Of a DNA stretch of 64,000 nucleotides, positions 36,152 to 44,542 are shown piece by piece (within the stretch, counting starts at the first letter, position 1; each line of letters opens with the position of its first letter). The notes under the pieces are model-generated. The model ran no database searches and was not told where the DNA came from. It was given only the letters and a program-made list of their open reading frames with translations. This DNA comes from CALANV01 sp036381615 (GTDB lineage Bacteria; Pseudomonadota; Alphaproteobacteria; CACIAM-22H2): contig DASVCL010000080.1 of assembly GCA_036381615.1 (NCBI GenBank), forward strand, positions 3,278-67,277, read 5' to 3'. The position numbers were made by a program, and so were the translations under genes.

Positions 36152-36324
36152 CACGTCCTCGACGCGAGGAATTGTTCTCTCAGCCAATGTGAGCCACCGC
36201 CGCCGCGAGTCCGCCGGCGGATGGTGCAAAGGATACCGCCGCCTCGACCCGTTCCACCAGATTGACCGCGAGTGCCTGCCGCGGCGCATGGCGCCGGGTT
36301 GTTTGCCTTGCCCATTTTGGCTAG

Positions 36325-36332
36325 TGTATACA
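36325..36332. promoter_or_regulatory. GntR (FCD-type) operator candidate
   Basis: The core palindrome TGTATACA, within TAGTGTATACAAAAG, matches the T-G-T-A-T-A-C-A type sites of FCD-subfamily GntR regulators. It lies in the 234-base space between the divergent regulator and SDR genes, 54 bases before the SDR start. Confidence 0.6.
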
Positions 36333-36385
36333 AAAGACACACGGGCGGCATCGAAGGCATGATCCCGCCGGGGAGAACAGGGGGA

Positions 36386-37129
36386 ATGCTCGGACGGCTG
36401 GAGGGCAAGCGCGCGTTCGTGACGGGGGCGGGACAAGGCATCGGGCGAGCGATTGCGTTGGCCTTTGCCCGCGAGGGCGCACACGTGGTCGCAGCGAGTC
36501 GGACGGCCGCCAAGATGAGCGATCTGCCCGCGCTCTATCAGTCGATCACCCCGATCGCGCTCGACGTTACCGACGGGGCGGCCGTGACGCGCGCGATCGG
36601 CGACGGCGGGCCGTTCGACATCCTGGTCAATTGTGCCGGCTGGGTTCACAACGGCACCATTCTCGACTGCAGCGACGAGGACTGGGCGAAGAGCCTGGAT
36701 CAGAACGTCACGTCGATGTTCCGGACCATTCGCGCCGTCCTGCCGCAGATGCTGGCGCGGGGGCGGGGGGCGATCGTCAACGTCGCCTCCGTCGCGTCGA
36801 GCCTGTCGGGTGTTCCCAATCGTGCGGCCTATGGCGCCAGCAAGGCGGCGGTGATCGGCCTGACCAAGGCGGTGGCACGCGACTTCATAACGTCCGGCGT
36901 GCGCTGCAACGCGCTTTGTCCGGGCACCACCCATACACCGTCGCTGGAAGAGCGGATCCAGGCCAACCCCGATCCGGAAGCCGCTCGCCGTCAGTTCATC
37001 GCGCGGCAACCGATGGGCAGATTGGGCACCGTCGAGGAAATGGCGGCCGCTGCGGTCTATCTGGTGAGCGACGAATCCGCCTTCATGACCGGAACCGTCC
37101 TCGTCGTCGACGGCGGGCGGACGCTGTGA
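36386..37129 (+). CDS. Short-chain dehydrogenase (2-keto-3-deoxy-fuconate dehydrogenase-like)
   Basis: A 247-residue classical SDR. The NAD-binding TGAGQGIG is at 13-20, NCAGWVHNG follows the fourth strand, and the catalytic pair is Y149 and K153 (AAYGASKAAV). The pattern DCSDEDWAKSLDQNVTSMFR, GVPNRAAYGASKAAVIGLTK (parts) and CPGTTHTPSLEERI closely follows 2-keto-3-deoxy-L-fuconate dehydrogenase and DHRS6-type hydroxyacid dehydrogenases. ATG 36386 has GGGGGA upstream. Its stop overlaps the next start (GTGA). First gene of the GntR-controlled operon. Confidence 0.88.
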   Translation: MLGRLEGKRAFVTGAGQGIGRAIALAFAREGAHVVAASRTAAKMSDLPALYQSITPIALDVTDGAAVTRAIGDGGPFDILVNCAGWVHNGTILDCSDEDWAKSLDQNVTSMFRTIRAVLPQMLARGRGAIVNVASVASSLSGVPNRAAYGASKAAVIGLTKAVARDFITSGVRCNALCPGTTHTPSLEERIQANPDPEAARRQFIARQPMGRLGTVEEMAAAAVYLVSDESAFMTGTVLVVDGGRTL

Positions 37130-38265
37130 GCGGACGAAACGAATCATCCGCGACCCGCCCCGGCATCCGGCTGGATGCCGCCGGGCTGGAGGCGTTCTGC
37201 CGTTCGGTGCTGCGCGCGGCCGGCGCCGACGAGGCGACGGCCGATGCCGCGACGCGCGCGATGATGCACGGCTCCCGCCTCGGCGTGGACAGCCACGGCG
37301 TGCGCCTGCTTCCGCATTACGTGACCGTGCTGACCGCGGGGCGGGTCAACCCTCGCCCGGCGATGCGATTCGTGACCGAGTTCGGCGCGGTCGCGACGCT
37401 CGACGCCGACCATGGCCATGGCGCGCTGGCGGCCTACAAGGCGATGGCGCGCGCCGTCGATCTCGCGACGAACTTGGGAATCGGTGCGGTCGCGATCCGC
37501 AACTCATCGCATTTCGGCCCGGCCGGCGCATACGCGCTGGCCGCGGCTGAGGCCGGATTCATCGGGCTTGCCGTCTGCAATTCCGACAGCTTCGTCCGGC
37601 TGCACGACGGCGCCGAGCGCTTTCACGGCACCAATCCGATCGCGGCCGCGGTTCCGGTCGAGGGCAGTCGGCCGTGGCTCTTCGACATGGCGACCAGCGC
37701 GATCACCTATAACCGGGTCCAGCTCTACAAGAGCTTGGGTCGCAAGCTGCCGCCGGGTGTTGCCTCCGCCGCCGACGGCCGGGACACCGACGAGGCGGAT
37801 GCCGCCGCAATGCTCGCCCCGCTCGGCGGTGCCTTCGGGTTCAAGGGCGCCGGTCTCGCCGGTCTCGTCGAAATCCTGAGCGCCGTTCTGACCGGCGCGA
37901 AACTCAGCTTCGATCTCCTCCCGATGGGCGGACCGGACCTGAGCACCCCGCGGGGCCTGGGTGCCTTTGTGTTGGCGATCCGGCCGAGCGCATTTCTGGA
38001 TACGGCCGCTTTCCGGGACGCGATGAAACGCTATCTGACGCGGCTGCGCAGCTCGCGCCCGGTGGCAGGCGGCGTCGTCATGGCGCCGGGAGACCGCGAG
38101 TGGGCGGAGGCCGAACGTCGCGCGGTCGAAGGCATTCCCATCGACCCCGAGACCGCCGACGCATTCGCGCGTTATGCGAAGAGATTCGGACTGCCGTGGC
38201 CCATCGCGCCCGGCCGGCCGGATGGAGCGAGGCTCCAGTCGGGCGGATCCTTGCAGACGCAGTGA
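37126..38265 (+). CDS. Ldh/malate dehydrogenase-2 family oxidoreductase
   Basis: A 379-residue NAD(P)-dependent 2-hydroxyacid dehydrogenase of the Ldh_2 (MDH2) superfamily. Diagnostic stretches are GSRLGVDSHGVRLLPHY, LDADHGHGALAAYKAM, GIGAVAIRNSSHFGPAGAYA (catalytic His in SSHFG), FHGTNPIAAAVP and FGFKGAGLAGLVEILSA. The family includes ureidoglycolate, malate, 2,3-diketogulonate, proline-derived and sulfolactate dehydrogenases, so substrate cannot be inferred. It begins with GTG overlapping the SDR stop (GTGA) and is followed by a TRAP transporter, which points to oxidation of an imported hydroxyacid. Confidence 0.88.
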   Translation: MSGRNESSATRPGIRLDAAGLEAFCRSVLRAAGADEATADAATRAMMHGSRLGVDSHGVRLLPHYVTVLTAGRVNPRPAMRFVTEFGAVATLDADHGHGALAAYKAMARAVDLATNLGIGAVAIRNSSHFGPAGAYALAAAEAGFIGLAVCNSDSFVRLHDGAERFHGTNPIAAAVPVEGSRPWLFDMATSAITYNRVQLYKSLGRKLPPGVASAADGRDTDEADAAAMLAPLGGAFGFKGAGLAGLVEILSAVLTGAKLSFDLLPMGGPDLSTPRGLGAFVLAIRPSAFLDTAAFRDAMKRYLTRLRSSRPVAGGVVMAPGDREWAEAERRAVEGIPIDPETADAFARYAKRFGLPWPIAPGRPDGARLQSGGSLQTQ

Positions 38266-38321
38266 CCGCGCCCGTCAACACGATCACGACGCACTGGGAG
38301 CAAACGCGAAAGGAGAGACAG

Positions 38322-39317
38322 ATGATGACGTTCAAGAGACCGTTGGCGACACTTTGCGCCGCCGTGGGTTTGGCGGCACTCACCGGCATGGCGGCGCAGG
38401 CGCAGGACACGTTCACGATCAGGTTCAACCATGTGCTCGGGCCGAGCGAGCCGTATCACGAAGGCTTTCTGAACTGGGCGAAGCGGGTGGGCGAGCGGAC
38501 CAATGGCCGCCTCAAGATCCAGGTCTATCACAGCGCCCAGCTCGGCGTTGAGGAGGACATCATCGAGCAAATGCGCCAGGGCGCGAATGTCGGCCAGAAC
38601 ACGGATTCCGCGCGCCTCGGCAACTACGTGCCCGGCATCGCGGTCATGAACGGCCCCTATTTCGCCGAAACCCTGGAGGAGGTGGACAAGCTGAGCAAGG
38701 CGCCGACCGTGATTCAATGGCAGGAGGAGCTCGCCAAGAACCACGGGCTGAAGGTCGTCTGCTTCGATTGGGTTCAGGGCTATCGCCACTTCTTCACCAA
38801 CAAGCCCATCAAGAACCCGCAGGATCTCGATGGACTGCGCATCCGTACCCCACCCGCGCCGATCTGGCAGGAATCGATCCGTGCGCTGGGGGCGGCGCCG
38901 GTCGCCATGGCTTTCGGCGAGATGTATCCGGGCCTGCAGCAGCGGGCGATCGACGGCGTCGAGCTCGTCTACAACAACATTCCCGCCGGGCGATTCTACG
39001 AGGTGCTGAAATACGCCAACGAGACCCGGCACATCATGCTGATCAACTTCCAGGTCATCAGCGCCGCCTACTTCAACCGCATGCCGAAGGACTTTCAGAC
39101 CATACTGGTCGAGGAATGCAAGCGGGCCGGCCAGGAAACGTCGGCGAAGATCTTCGACCTCGAGCAGAAGGTGAAGCAGCAGCTGAAGGAAAAGGGCATG
39201 ACCGTCGTCGAGGACGTCGATCTTGCCGCCTTCCGCAAGGCTGGCGAGAAGGCGTACGAGGCGCTTAAGCTGACTGAGGCCAAGAACAAGGTCTACAAGG
39301 AAATCGGCAAGAACTGA
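38322..39317 (+). CDS. dctP: TRAP transporter solute-binding protein, DctP family
   Basis: A 331-residue periplasmic protein with a signal peptide of about 27 residues (GMAAQAQ then DTFT). DctP features: RFNHVLGPSEPYHEGFLNWA, GRLKIQVYHSAQLGVEEDI, the substrate-carboxylate Arg in LRIRTPPAPIWQ, and GEMYPGLQQRAIDGVEL (parts). It binds the carboxylate imported by the following DctQM pair. The start follows AAAGGAGAGACAG, an excellent Shine-Dalgarno sequence. Third gene of the SDR-Ldh-TRAP operon. Confidence 0.92.
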   Translation: MMTFKRPLATLCAAVGLAALTGMAAQAQDTFTIRFNHVLGPSEPYHEGFLNWAKRVGERTNGRLKIQVYHSAQLGVEEDIIEQMRQGANVGQNTDSARLGNYVPGIAVMNGPYFAETLEEVDKLSKAPTVIQWQEELAKNHGLKVVCFDWVQGYRHFFTNKPIKNPQDLDGLRIRTPPAPIWQESIRALGAAPVAMAFGEMYPGLQQRAIDGVELVYNNIPAGRFYEVLKYANETRHIMLINFQVISAAYFNRMPKDFQTILVEECKRAGQETSAKIFDLEQKVKQQLKEKGMTVVEDVDLAAFRKAGEKAYEALKLTEAKNKVYKEIGKN

Positions 39318-39361
39318 CCGACGGGAACAGGGACAGCCCCCGCGACGGCAGGGAGTACGTG

Positions 39362-39850
39362 ATGAAAAGGCTCTACTCGTTCTTGTGCAGGATCGAGGCT
39401 GTCGTCGCGGGAACGTTCCTGGTTCTCATGGTCGGATTGATCTTCGTCGGCGGCATCGCCCGCCTGCTGCACCATCCGCTGAACTGGACCACCGATCTCG
39501 CCACCTGCCTGTTCGCGTGGGCGTGCTTTCTCTGTGCCGACGTGGCGTGGCGGAAGAACGTTCTGATGTCGGTCGACATCGTGACCGCGCGGCTGTCGCC
39601 GGCGGCGCAGCGGCTCCTCGCCTACTGCAATTATCTGATCATCACCGTATTTCTTGTTTACGTGATCATTGCCGGCTTGTGGCTTTCCTACGTCAGCCGC
39701 GCCCGGAGCTTCCAGGGCATACCGGAGATCAGCTACTCCTGGATCACCATGAGTCTTCCGGTCGGGGCCGCGCTTCTGCTGATCACGACGCTGCTGAAGC
39801 TTCGTGACCTGGCCCGAAGCGATGCGCGGACCGCGCAGTTGCCCGGATGA
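39362..39850 (+). CDS. dctQ: TRAP transporter small permease, DctQ family
   Basis: A 162-residue inner-membrane protein with four helices (about 12-32, 47-66, 86-108 and 128-148). The NWTTDLATCLFAWACFLCADVAWRK motif (part) in helix 2 is the DctQ signature, followed by a conserved ISYSWITMSLPVG segment in helix 4. An in-frame GTG one codon before the ATG is ignored. It lies 44 bases after dctP and 16 bases before dctM. Confidence 0.9.
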   Translation: MKRLYSFLCRIEAVVAGTFLVLMVGLIFVGGIARLLHHPLNWTTDLATCLFAWACFLCADVAWRKNVLMSVDIVTARLSPAAQRLLAYCNYLIITVFLVYVIIAGLWLSYVSRARSFQGIPEISYSWITMSLPVGAALLLITTLLKLRDLARSDARTAQLPG

Positions 39851-39866
39851 GGTGCGGGGCCTGGCC

Positions 39867-41153
39867 ATGCTGATCGTCACCATCGCCTTCGTGGTCCTGA
39901 TGCTGATGGGTATGCCGGTCGCGTTCGCGATCGCCATATCCGGCACGCTGTTCTTCCTGCAGTACCCCGATCTGCCGGTCACCATTCCGCTTCAACTCAC
40001 CGTCTCGCAGACCCAGAACTTCGCCCTGCTGGCCATACCGCTGTTCATTCTCGCCGGGAACTTCCTGAACAAGTCCGGCATCACCGAGCAGTTGCTCAGC
40101 CTGGCTTCGGTGCTGACGGGCCGGCTCAAGGGTGGGCTGGCACAGGTCTCGATCGCGCTCGCGGCGCTGATGGGCGGTGTCTCGGGCTCGGCCATCGCCG
40201 ATGCCGCGATGCAGACCCGCATGCTGGGCGGCGAGATGCTGAAGCGAGGCATGTCGAAAGGCTTCGCCGCGGGCGTATTGTCGTTCGGCTCGCTGCTGAC
40301 GCCGATCATTCCGCCCGGCATCGGCATGATCATCTACGGCACGATCGGGCAGGTATCGATCGGCCGCCTGTTCGCCGCCGGTTTCGTGCCGGCCCTGCTG
40401 CTCTGGATCGCGCTCGCGACGACGATCTGGTTGACGGCGAAACGGCGTGGCTATGCGCCCGAGCGGGAAACACGACCCTCCGTCGGCGAAATCGTCGGCG
40501 CCTTGCGCGGCGGCATCTGGGCGCTGCTGTTCCCGATATTCCTTCTGATGGGGCTTCGGCTCGGCGTCTTCACGCCGTCCGAGATCGGCGCGTTCGCGGT
40601 GGTCTACGCGGTCGTGATCGGCATTCTGATCTATCGAAAACTCGGGCGCCGGTCCTTTTCGGAGGCGCTGGAGGGGAGCCTCTCCGACGTCGGCGCGGTG
40701 ATGTTCCTCATCGCCGTGTCGGCGATCTTCAGCTACGGCATCGTGTTCGAGCAGGTGCCGTTGGCGGTGTCGGACGCCATTCTCGGACTCACGGACGATC
40801 TCAACATCGTGATGATCCTGATCGTGCTGTTCGTCCTGGCCGCCGGCTTCGTCATCGACGCGACCGTGCTCATCATCATGCTCACGCCGATCTTCCTGCC
40901 GAAGGTCCGGAGCCTCGGCGGCGATCCGGTGCATTTCGGGCTCGTCTTCATCATCGCGGCCACGATCGGGAACTTCACGCCGCCGGTGGGCGCGGCGATG
41001 TATGCCGTCTGCTCGATCCTCGGCACGTCGATCGGCGACTACACGCGGGAGTCGACGCCGCTCTTCATCGCTGTCGCGCTGATGACCCTGTTCCTGATCT
41101 TCGTTCCGGAGGCGATCCTCTTCGTGCCGAATCTGATATTCGGCAGGTTCTGA
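39867..41153 (+). CDS. dctM: TRAP transporter large permease, DctM family
   Basis: A 428-residue inner-membrane protein with about 12 helices. DctM hallmarks: IPLFILAGNFLNKSGITEQLL, the GGVSGSAIADAAM loop, FGSLLTPIIPPGIGMIIYG (substrate-path helices), FVIDATVLIIMLTPIFLP and NFTPPVGAAMYAV. ATG 39867 was chosen because residues before it are polar and overlap dctQ. It completes the transporter and ends the operon; no terminator is evident. Confidence 0.92.
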   Translation: MLIVTIAFVVLMLMGMPVAFAIAISGTLFFLQYPDLPVTIPLQLTVSQTQNFALLAIPLFILAGNFLNKSGITEQLLSLASVLTGRLKGGLAQVSIALAALMGGVSGSAIADAAMQTRMLGGEMLKRGMSKGFAAGVLSFGSLLTPIIPPGIGMIIYGTIGQVSIGRLFAAGFVPALLLWIALATTIWLTAKRRGYAPERETRPSVGEIVGALRGGIWALLFPIFLLMGLRLGVFTPSEIGAFAVVYAVVIGILIYRKLGRRSFSEALEGSLSDVGAVMFLIAVSAIFSYGIVFEQVPLAVSDAILGLTDDLNIVMILIVLFVLAAGFVIDATVLIIMLTPIFLPKVRSLGGDPVHFGLVFIIAATIGNFTPPVGAAMYAVCSILGTSIGDYTRESTPLFIAVALMTLFLIFVPEAILFVPNLIFGRF

Positions 41154-41490
41154 TACTCGGCCGGCAAGGACGGCCGTATTGGCGGCCATGCCGCCTCGAC
41201 GCGCGGGCGCGCCGGGACCAACCCGTCCGACAAAGTGTGTGCCCGCATGACCGCGGCGGGCGGCAGGGGGTCCATCGTCAGCGATTTGGTCGAGCCCCAG
41301 GCGGCCGGCGGCGCCAGCGCGAGGCCATCCCGGCCCTAAAAACCCAAGGAAACGCCAAGCTGGCGGGGATCCCGGGCCTTGCGCGCGCCAGGAGCGCGTG
41401 GACGCCGCGGTTGCGCCGACCGGACGCGACGCCATATGTTGCACTGCAGGCCGCGCTGTGGCATTTTCCGCGCCTGCTTTCCGGACCTGT
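41154..41490. other. Intergenic region upstream of tRNA-Thr
   Basis: 337 bases with no supported gene. The final part should contain the tRNA promoter. Several GC-rich inverted pieces occur but no clear terminator for dctM. Confidence 0.4.
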
Positions 41491-41565
41491 GCCGCCGTAG
41501 CTCAGTGGTAGAGCACGTCCTTGGTAAGGACGGGGTCGGTAGTTCAATTCTACTCGGCGGCACCA
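41491..41565 (+). tRNA. tRNA-Thr (GGT anticodon)
   Basis: A complete 75-base cloverleaf. Acceptor arms are GCCGCCG / CGGCGGC, the D arm is GCTC AGTGGTA GAGC, the anticodon stem is CGTCC / GGACG with loop TTGGTAA (anticodon GGT), and the T arm is GGTAG TTCAATT CTACT (one imperfect pair). The 3' CCA is encoded. It marks the left edge of a foreign-looking segment. Confidence 0.95.
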
Positions 41566-41721
41566 ATCAACCCCTTGAAAAATCAAGAGTCTCGGCGAGG
41601 TACGGTCAGACCCGGATGACCGGAACCTGCTGATTCGTGCAAGAACGTGGCAGGAACTTGCGTGCAGTCACGGTGCAAAATCGGTGCAGTTTATTCCGGG
41701 CTCGTTCGCTACGACCGTCGC

Positions 41722-41964
41722 ATGACGCGCGAGGATCTGGTGGCTCTCATCGTCGACGCCCTGAAGCGTGCCGAGTACGTGCCGCGCGTCACGGACGAGA
41801 TCCGTGCGGACCTGATTCTGCGCACGCTAAAGGCCGCCGGGGTGAAGATGCGCGGTCCGCACGACTTTCGCCCGCCGGATGGTCCGCCACCTGACGTGCG
41901 GCATCAGCTGCGGCTTCTGACGATGGATGAACGGGGGAGAAAGAGGCAAGATCAGCTGCGCTAG
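41722..41964 (+). CDS. Small hypothetical protein downstream of tRNA-Thr
   Basis: An 80-residue soluble protein. The first half is helical (TREDLVALIVDALKRAEYVP, ADLILRTLKAAGVKM) and the second half Pro/Asp/Arg-rich (DFRPPDGPPPDVRHQLR). The ATG at 41722 begins this pattern; upstream in-frame residues are Cys-containing and unconserved. No family recognised. The position just beyond a tRNA gene and before an AT-rich stretch suggests island cargo. Confidence 0.5.
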   Translation: MTREDLVALIVDALKRAEYVPRVTDEIRADLILRTLKAAGVKMRGPHDFRPPDGPPPDVRHQLRLLTMDERGRKRQDQLR

Positions 41965-42228
41965 CGCGGTCGTCCCGACTTCACGGTGATCCATTCCTCG
42001 TTCTTATTGCGGACCCGGGCTGATCACGGGAAGCATTCGCGGCCGCTCCCGACAGGTCAAATACATAACGTCGATGAATTACAGGGCAGCCCGATAAAGT
42101 GGATTGTGAGAACATTTAATAGAAATTTTTTTATTTTCTCTTGATTGAGCTCACCAATAAGTTTCGTGGACATACCTGGGTAATGATGCAATAAGGCGCC
42201 CATTCTGTTGCACTTTTCGGGATCGGCG
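41965..42228. other. AT-rich segment within the tRNA-Thr island
   Basis: 264 bases, sharply AT-rich at about 42050-42150 (runs of T and A, e.g. GAAATTTTTTTATTTTC). Composition differs strongly from the rest of the window. It probably carries the promoter of the PAS gene. No RNA gene is recognised. Confidence 0.55.
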
Positions 42229-42840
42229 ATGTTCGACGGCACCCGCGACCGGGCAATCGACTGGACGAAGGTCGCGCGCTGGACGGAACAGCTGGTCGCG
42301 GGCCAGGTCAGTGAGGTTTGTGCCGAGCTGGCCAACCGCATGCGCGTTGCCCCGACGTTTATCTGGAACCCGCAACCTGACGACCTGCAATCAACCAAGT
42401 TGCGCTTCCTGCTGGAGTATTGGACCTCCCTTCGCGACGGAGATCGGCTTCCGCTGACGCGTGCCATTGACCCGATCCGGATGCGCCCAGCACTCGGCTA
42501 CGTCATGCTGATCGACGTGATCGATGGTGGGCGGGACTTCCGGTACCGCCTCTACGGAACCATGCTCGCAGCCGTCTCCGGCTTCGACATGACCGGAAGG
42601 CTACTCTCGAATCATGGCGCGAGCGTGGACGTCATCGAGTTTAGCCTCGCGACCTGCCGCGCCGTGGTGATCAGACGAGAGCCCGTGTTTACCGCGCGGG
42701 CGCCAAGGGGTGCGTTATACACATCGCGATGGCACCGTATTGCGATGCCGCTCGTGGATGAGGCCGGCACCGTCGTTCGATTGCTGGTTGGAACCGTGCC
42801 GCTGTCTCATGCCGGCGAGATCGTTTCGGCTCGTCTATGA
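42229..42840 (+). CDS. PAS-domain protein (PAS_5 type), unknown role
   Basis: A 203-residue soluble protein. Residues about 65-180 follow the PAS_5 pattern of alphaproteobacteria: LRFLLEYWTSLRDGDRLPLT, an ID-P-IRMRPALGYVMLIDVIDGG segment, RDFRYRLYGTMLAAVSGFDMTGR and a late RIAMPLVDEAGTVVRLLVG strand (in part). The N-terminal ~60 residues are helical with DWTKVARWTEQLVAGQVSEV. No output domain is present, so it may sense or bind a small molecule and act through a partner. The next gene overlaps by ATGA, making that small protein the natural partner. Confidence 0.75.
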   Translation: MFDGTRDRAIDWTKVARWTEQLVAGQVSEVCAELANRMRVAPTFIWNPQPDDLQSTKLRFLLEYWTSLRDGDRLPLTRAIDPIRMRPALGYVMLIDVIDGGRDFRYRLYGTMLAAVSGFDMTGRLLSNHGASVDVIEFSLATCRAVVIRREPVFTARAPRGALYTSRWHRIAMPLVDEAGTVVRLLVGTVPLSHAGEIVSARL

Positions 42841-43193
42841 CTGACAGTGGGGATCCGCGCCGTTCTAAAGCCGCGAGCGGCAAACCAAAATCCCGGCTGA
42901 CGCCCGAAGCAGCCGCACGCCTTGCGGCCGCGCACGACGCATACCTCACATCTCTTCGCGAGCTGTACCGTCTGCGACGTGATCGCGGCCTTAGCAATTC
43001 CGACAGCAACCCTCCGATTTCCATGTCCGAGCTCAACGACGCTCAGCGGCGCGTCAAGGAGGCCTTTGCTGAGTGGGTGATGCTGTTCGAGCACGAGACA
43101 GGCACCAAACACGCGTCGCGGTTCTCATCGCTGGATCCGCTGGACCTCCTGCCATCGGCGTCTTCGCGCCGCAACTCTGCCGAGACCGACTAA
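42837..43193 (+). CDS. Hypothetical protein coupled to the PAS gene
   Basis: A 118-residue charged, largely helical protein (LTPEAAARLAAAHDAYLTSL, RELYRLRRDRGLSNSDS, ELNDAQRRVKEAFAEWVMLF) with a Ser-rich tail. It is translationally coupled (ATGA) to the PAS protein. Its TAA stop coincides with the left copy of the TAA target duplication of the neighbouring IS, so the gene's reading frame was left intact by the insertion. No family recognised. Confidence 0.55.
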   Translation: MTDSGDPRRSKAASGKPKSRLTPEAAARLAAAHDAYLTSLRELYRLRRDRGLSNSDSNPPISMSELNDAQRRVKEAFAEWVMLFEHETGTKHASRFSSLDPLDLLPSASSRRNSAETD

Positions 43194-44054
43194 GAGCACC
43201 TAACATAACCGCTGGAGTTGTTGGAAGCAGATGCGCGCGCAAGCGAGCGTGAGGAAGGCTTGATGAATATCGGCCCGGCGTTGGTAGCGGACGGTGAGCC
43301 GGCGGCAGCGATTGAGCCAGGCGAGCGTGCGCTCCACGCTCCAGCGATAGCGCCCGAGCTTGCGGCTGGTGTCGATCCCGCGCCGCGCCAGGCGCGGGAC
43401 AATGTGGCGTTTGCGGCACTCGGCGCGGCAGAAGCGATGATCATAGGCTTTGTCGCCATGCAGCTTGTCGGGGCGCCGCCGCGGCCGGCCGCGTGGCCTG
43501 CGGATCGGCGGGATCGCGTCGAGCATCGGCGCGAGCAAGCGGCTGTCGTGGGTGTTGGCCGGGCTTATGAGCGCGGCGAGCGGGGTGCCGTCGCGGTCGA
43601 CCACAACATGGCGCTTCGTGCCCGGTTGGCTGCGATCCGTCGGGTTCGGCCCGGTTTCGCCGCCCCCCTTTTCGCCGGCACCGCCGCGCTATCGAGCGCC
43701 GCCCGGCTCCAATCGATGCGGTTGGCGTCGCCCAAGCGGTTCAGCAGCTCATGGTGCAGCCGCGCCCACACGCCGGCCGCATGCCAATCGCGCAAGCGCC
43801 GCCAGCAGGTCATGCCCGACCCGCAGCCCATCTCTTGGGGCAGCATCTCCCAGGGAATGCCGGTCTTGAGCACGAACAAGATGCCGGTCAGGGCGGCGCG
43901 GTCCGGAAGCGGTGGCCGGCCCCCCTTGGGCTTGGGCGGCGCCGGCGGCAAGAGCGGTGCGATGATGGTCCAGAGTTCGTCGGAAACGAGAGGTGTCGCC
44001 ATGCTCGCTTCAACCGGGCAGGACCGCTTCAGTTCCCGGTTTTGTTAGGCGCTC
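43194..44054 (-). mobile_element. IS5-family (IS427-group-like) insertion sequence, apparently intact
   Basis: An 861-bp element. The inverted termini begin GAGCACCTAACATAACCG on the left and GAGCGCCTAACAAAACCG on the right (as its complement), 16 of 18 identical. Both flanks carry TAA (43191-43193 and 44055-44057), consistent with a 3-bp target duplication. It encodes a two-frame DDE transposase on the minus strand. Confidence 0.88.
43200..44002 (-). CDS. IS5-family transposase made by -1 frameshifting
   Basis: The first frame (44002 to about 43565) encodes a 145-residue N-terminal part: LVSDELWTIIAPLLPPAPPK, GGRPPLPDRAALTGILFVLK, GIPWEMLPQEMGCGSGMTCW. The second frame (to 43200) encodes the C-terminal catalytic half: VDRDGTPLAALISPANTHDS, DKLHGDKAYDHRF, RWSVERTLAWLNRCRRLTVRY. 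On the coding strand the run AAAAGGGGGG (43672-43663) lies in the overlap. A -1 slip there joins the frames as AKKGGGETGPNPTDRSQPG, exactly the IS5/IS427 consensus context. The DDE residues fall across both parts. No inactivating mutation is visible. Confidence 0.87.
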
Positions 44055-44111
44055 TAAAAAGGCCTTGGAGCCGAAGCCCGAGAGATGCCGCCCGGTACGC
44101 GGGAGGAGCAT

Positions 44112-44378
44112 TTACTCCGGCCGCACGATTGCGCGCACGGCGGCGAGCTTGTCGCGGCAGTCCTGGCCGGCCTCCCACAACTCGGCGATGTAGGCAGCCA
44201 CATCCCGCTGCCGGGTGGCGAGCGGCACGTCCGGCGAAGGCGCGCAGGTCAGCAGCGCGTCAGGAACCTGGATCCGCTCGACCCGGATCTCGACCAGCGG
44301 CGGCAGGCGCTGGCTAGAGCCGGCGCAACCCGTCGAGAGTGCGGCGAAGCACAAAAGCACGACGAAGCACGTTGGCAA
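44112..44378 (-). CDS. Rz1-like outer-membrane spanin lipoprotein (phage relic)
   Basis: An 88-residue lipoprotein frame starting with TTG: hydrophobic signal CFVVLLCFAALSTGC with lipobox STGC, a Pro-containing start (LPPLVEIRVERIQVP) and the Rz1-like tail DVAAYIAELWEAGQDCRDKLAAVR. The frame lies inside and offset from an Rz-like helical frame (see 44249-44542), the nested arrangement of phage lysis spanins. No endolysin, holin or other phage gene is near, so it is a relic. Confidence 0.6.
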   Translation of the reverse strand: MPTCFVVLLCFAALSTGCAGSSQRLPPLVEIRVERIQVPDALLTCAPSPDVPLATRQRDVAAYIAELWEAGQDCRDKLAAVRAIVRPE

Positions 44379-44542
44379 CAGGCCTGTTTGTCTCCGACGT
44401 CTGGTGCACGGTCGACCTCTCGGAGATCGTCCGGACGCGGCCAGCGCGCAAGCGCGGCGTTACGCTCTGGCGTCACGATGGCCAGCTGGCGATCGTTCTC
44501 GGCCTGTAGCTCGCGCATCGCCGCGGTGTTGGCCACGGCCAC
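44249..44542 (-). pseudogene. Rz-like inner spanin fragment overlapping Rz1-like frame
   Basis: A GTG-started frame giving VANTAAMRELQAENDRQLAI and VTPERNAALARWPRPDDLRE, the helical, coiled-coil character of Rz periplasmic domains. The N-terminal membrane anchor is missing, since the DNA upstream is the end of the dmsC-like gene. The rest of the frame overlaps the Rz1-like lipoprotein gene in a different phase. Probably a truncated lysis-gene remnant. Confidence 0.45.

Noticed and set aside
35006..37147. 713-codon minus-strand ORF as one large regulator
   Set aside because: Its first half is antisense to the SDR gene and has no domain; the regulator starts at 36151.
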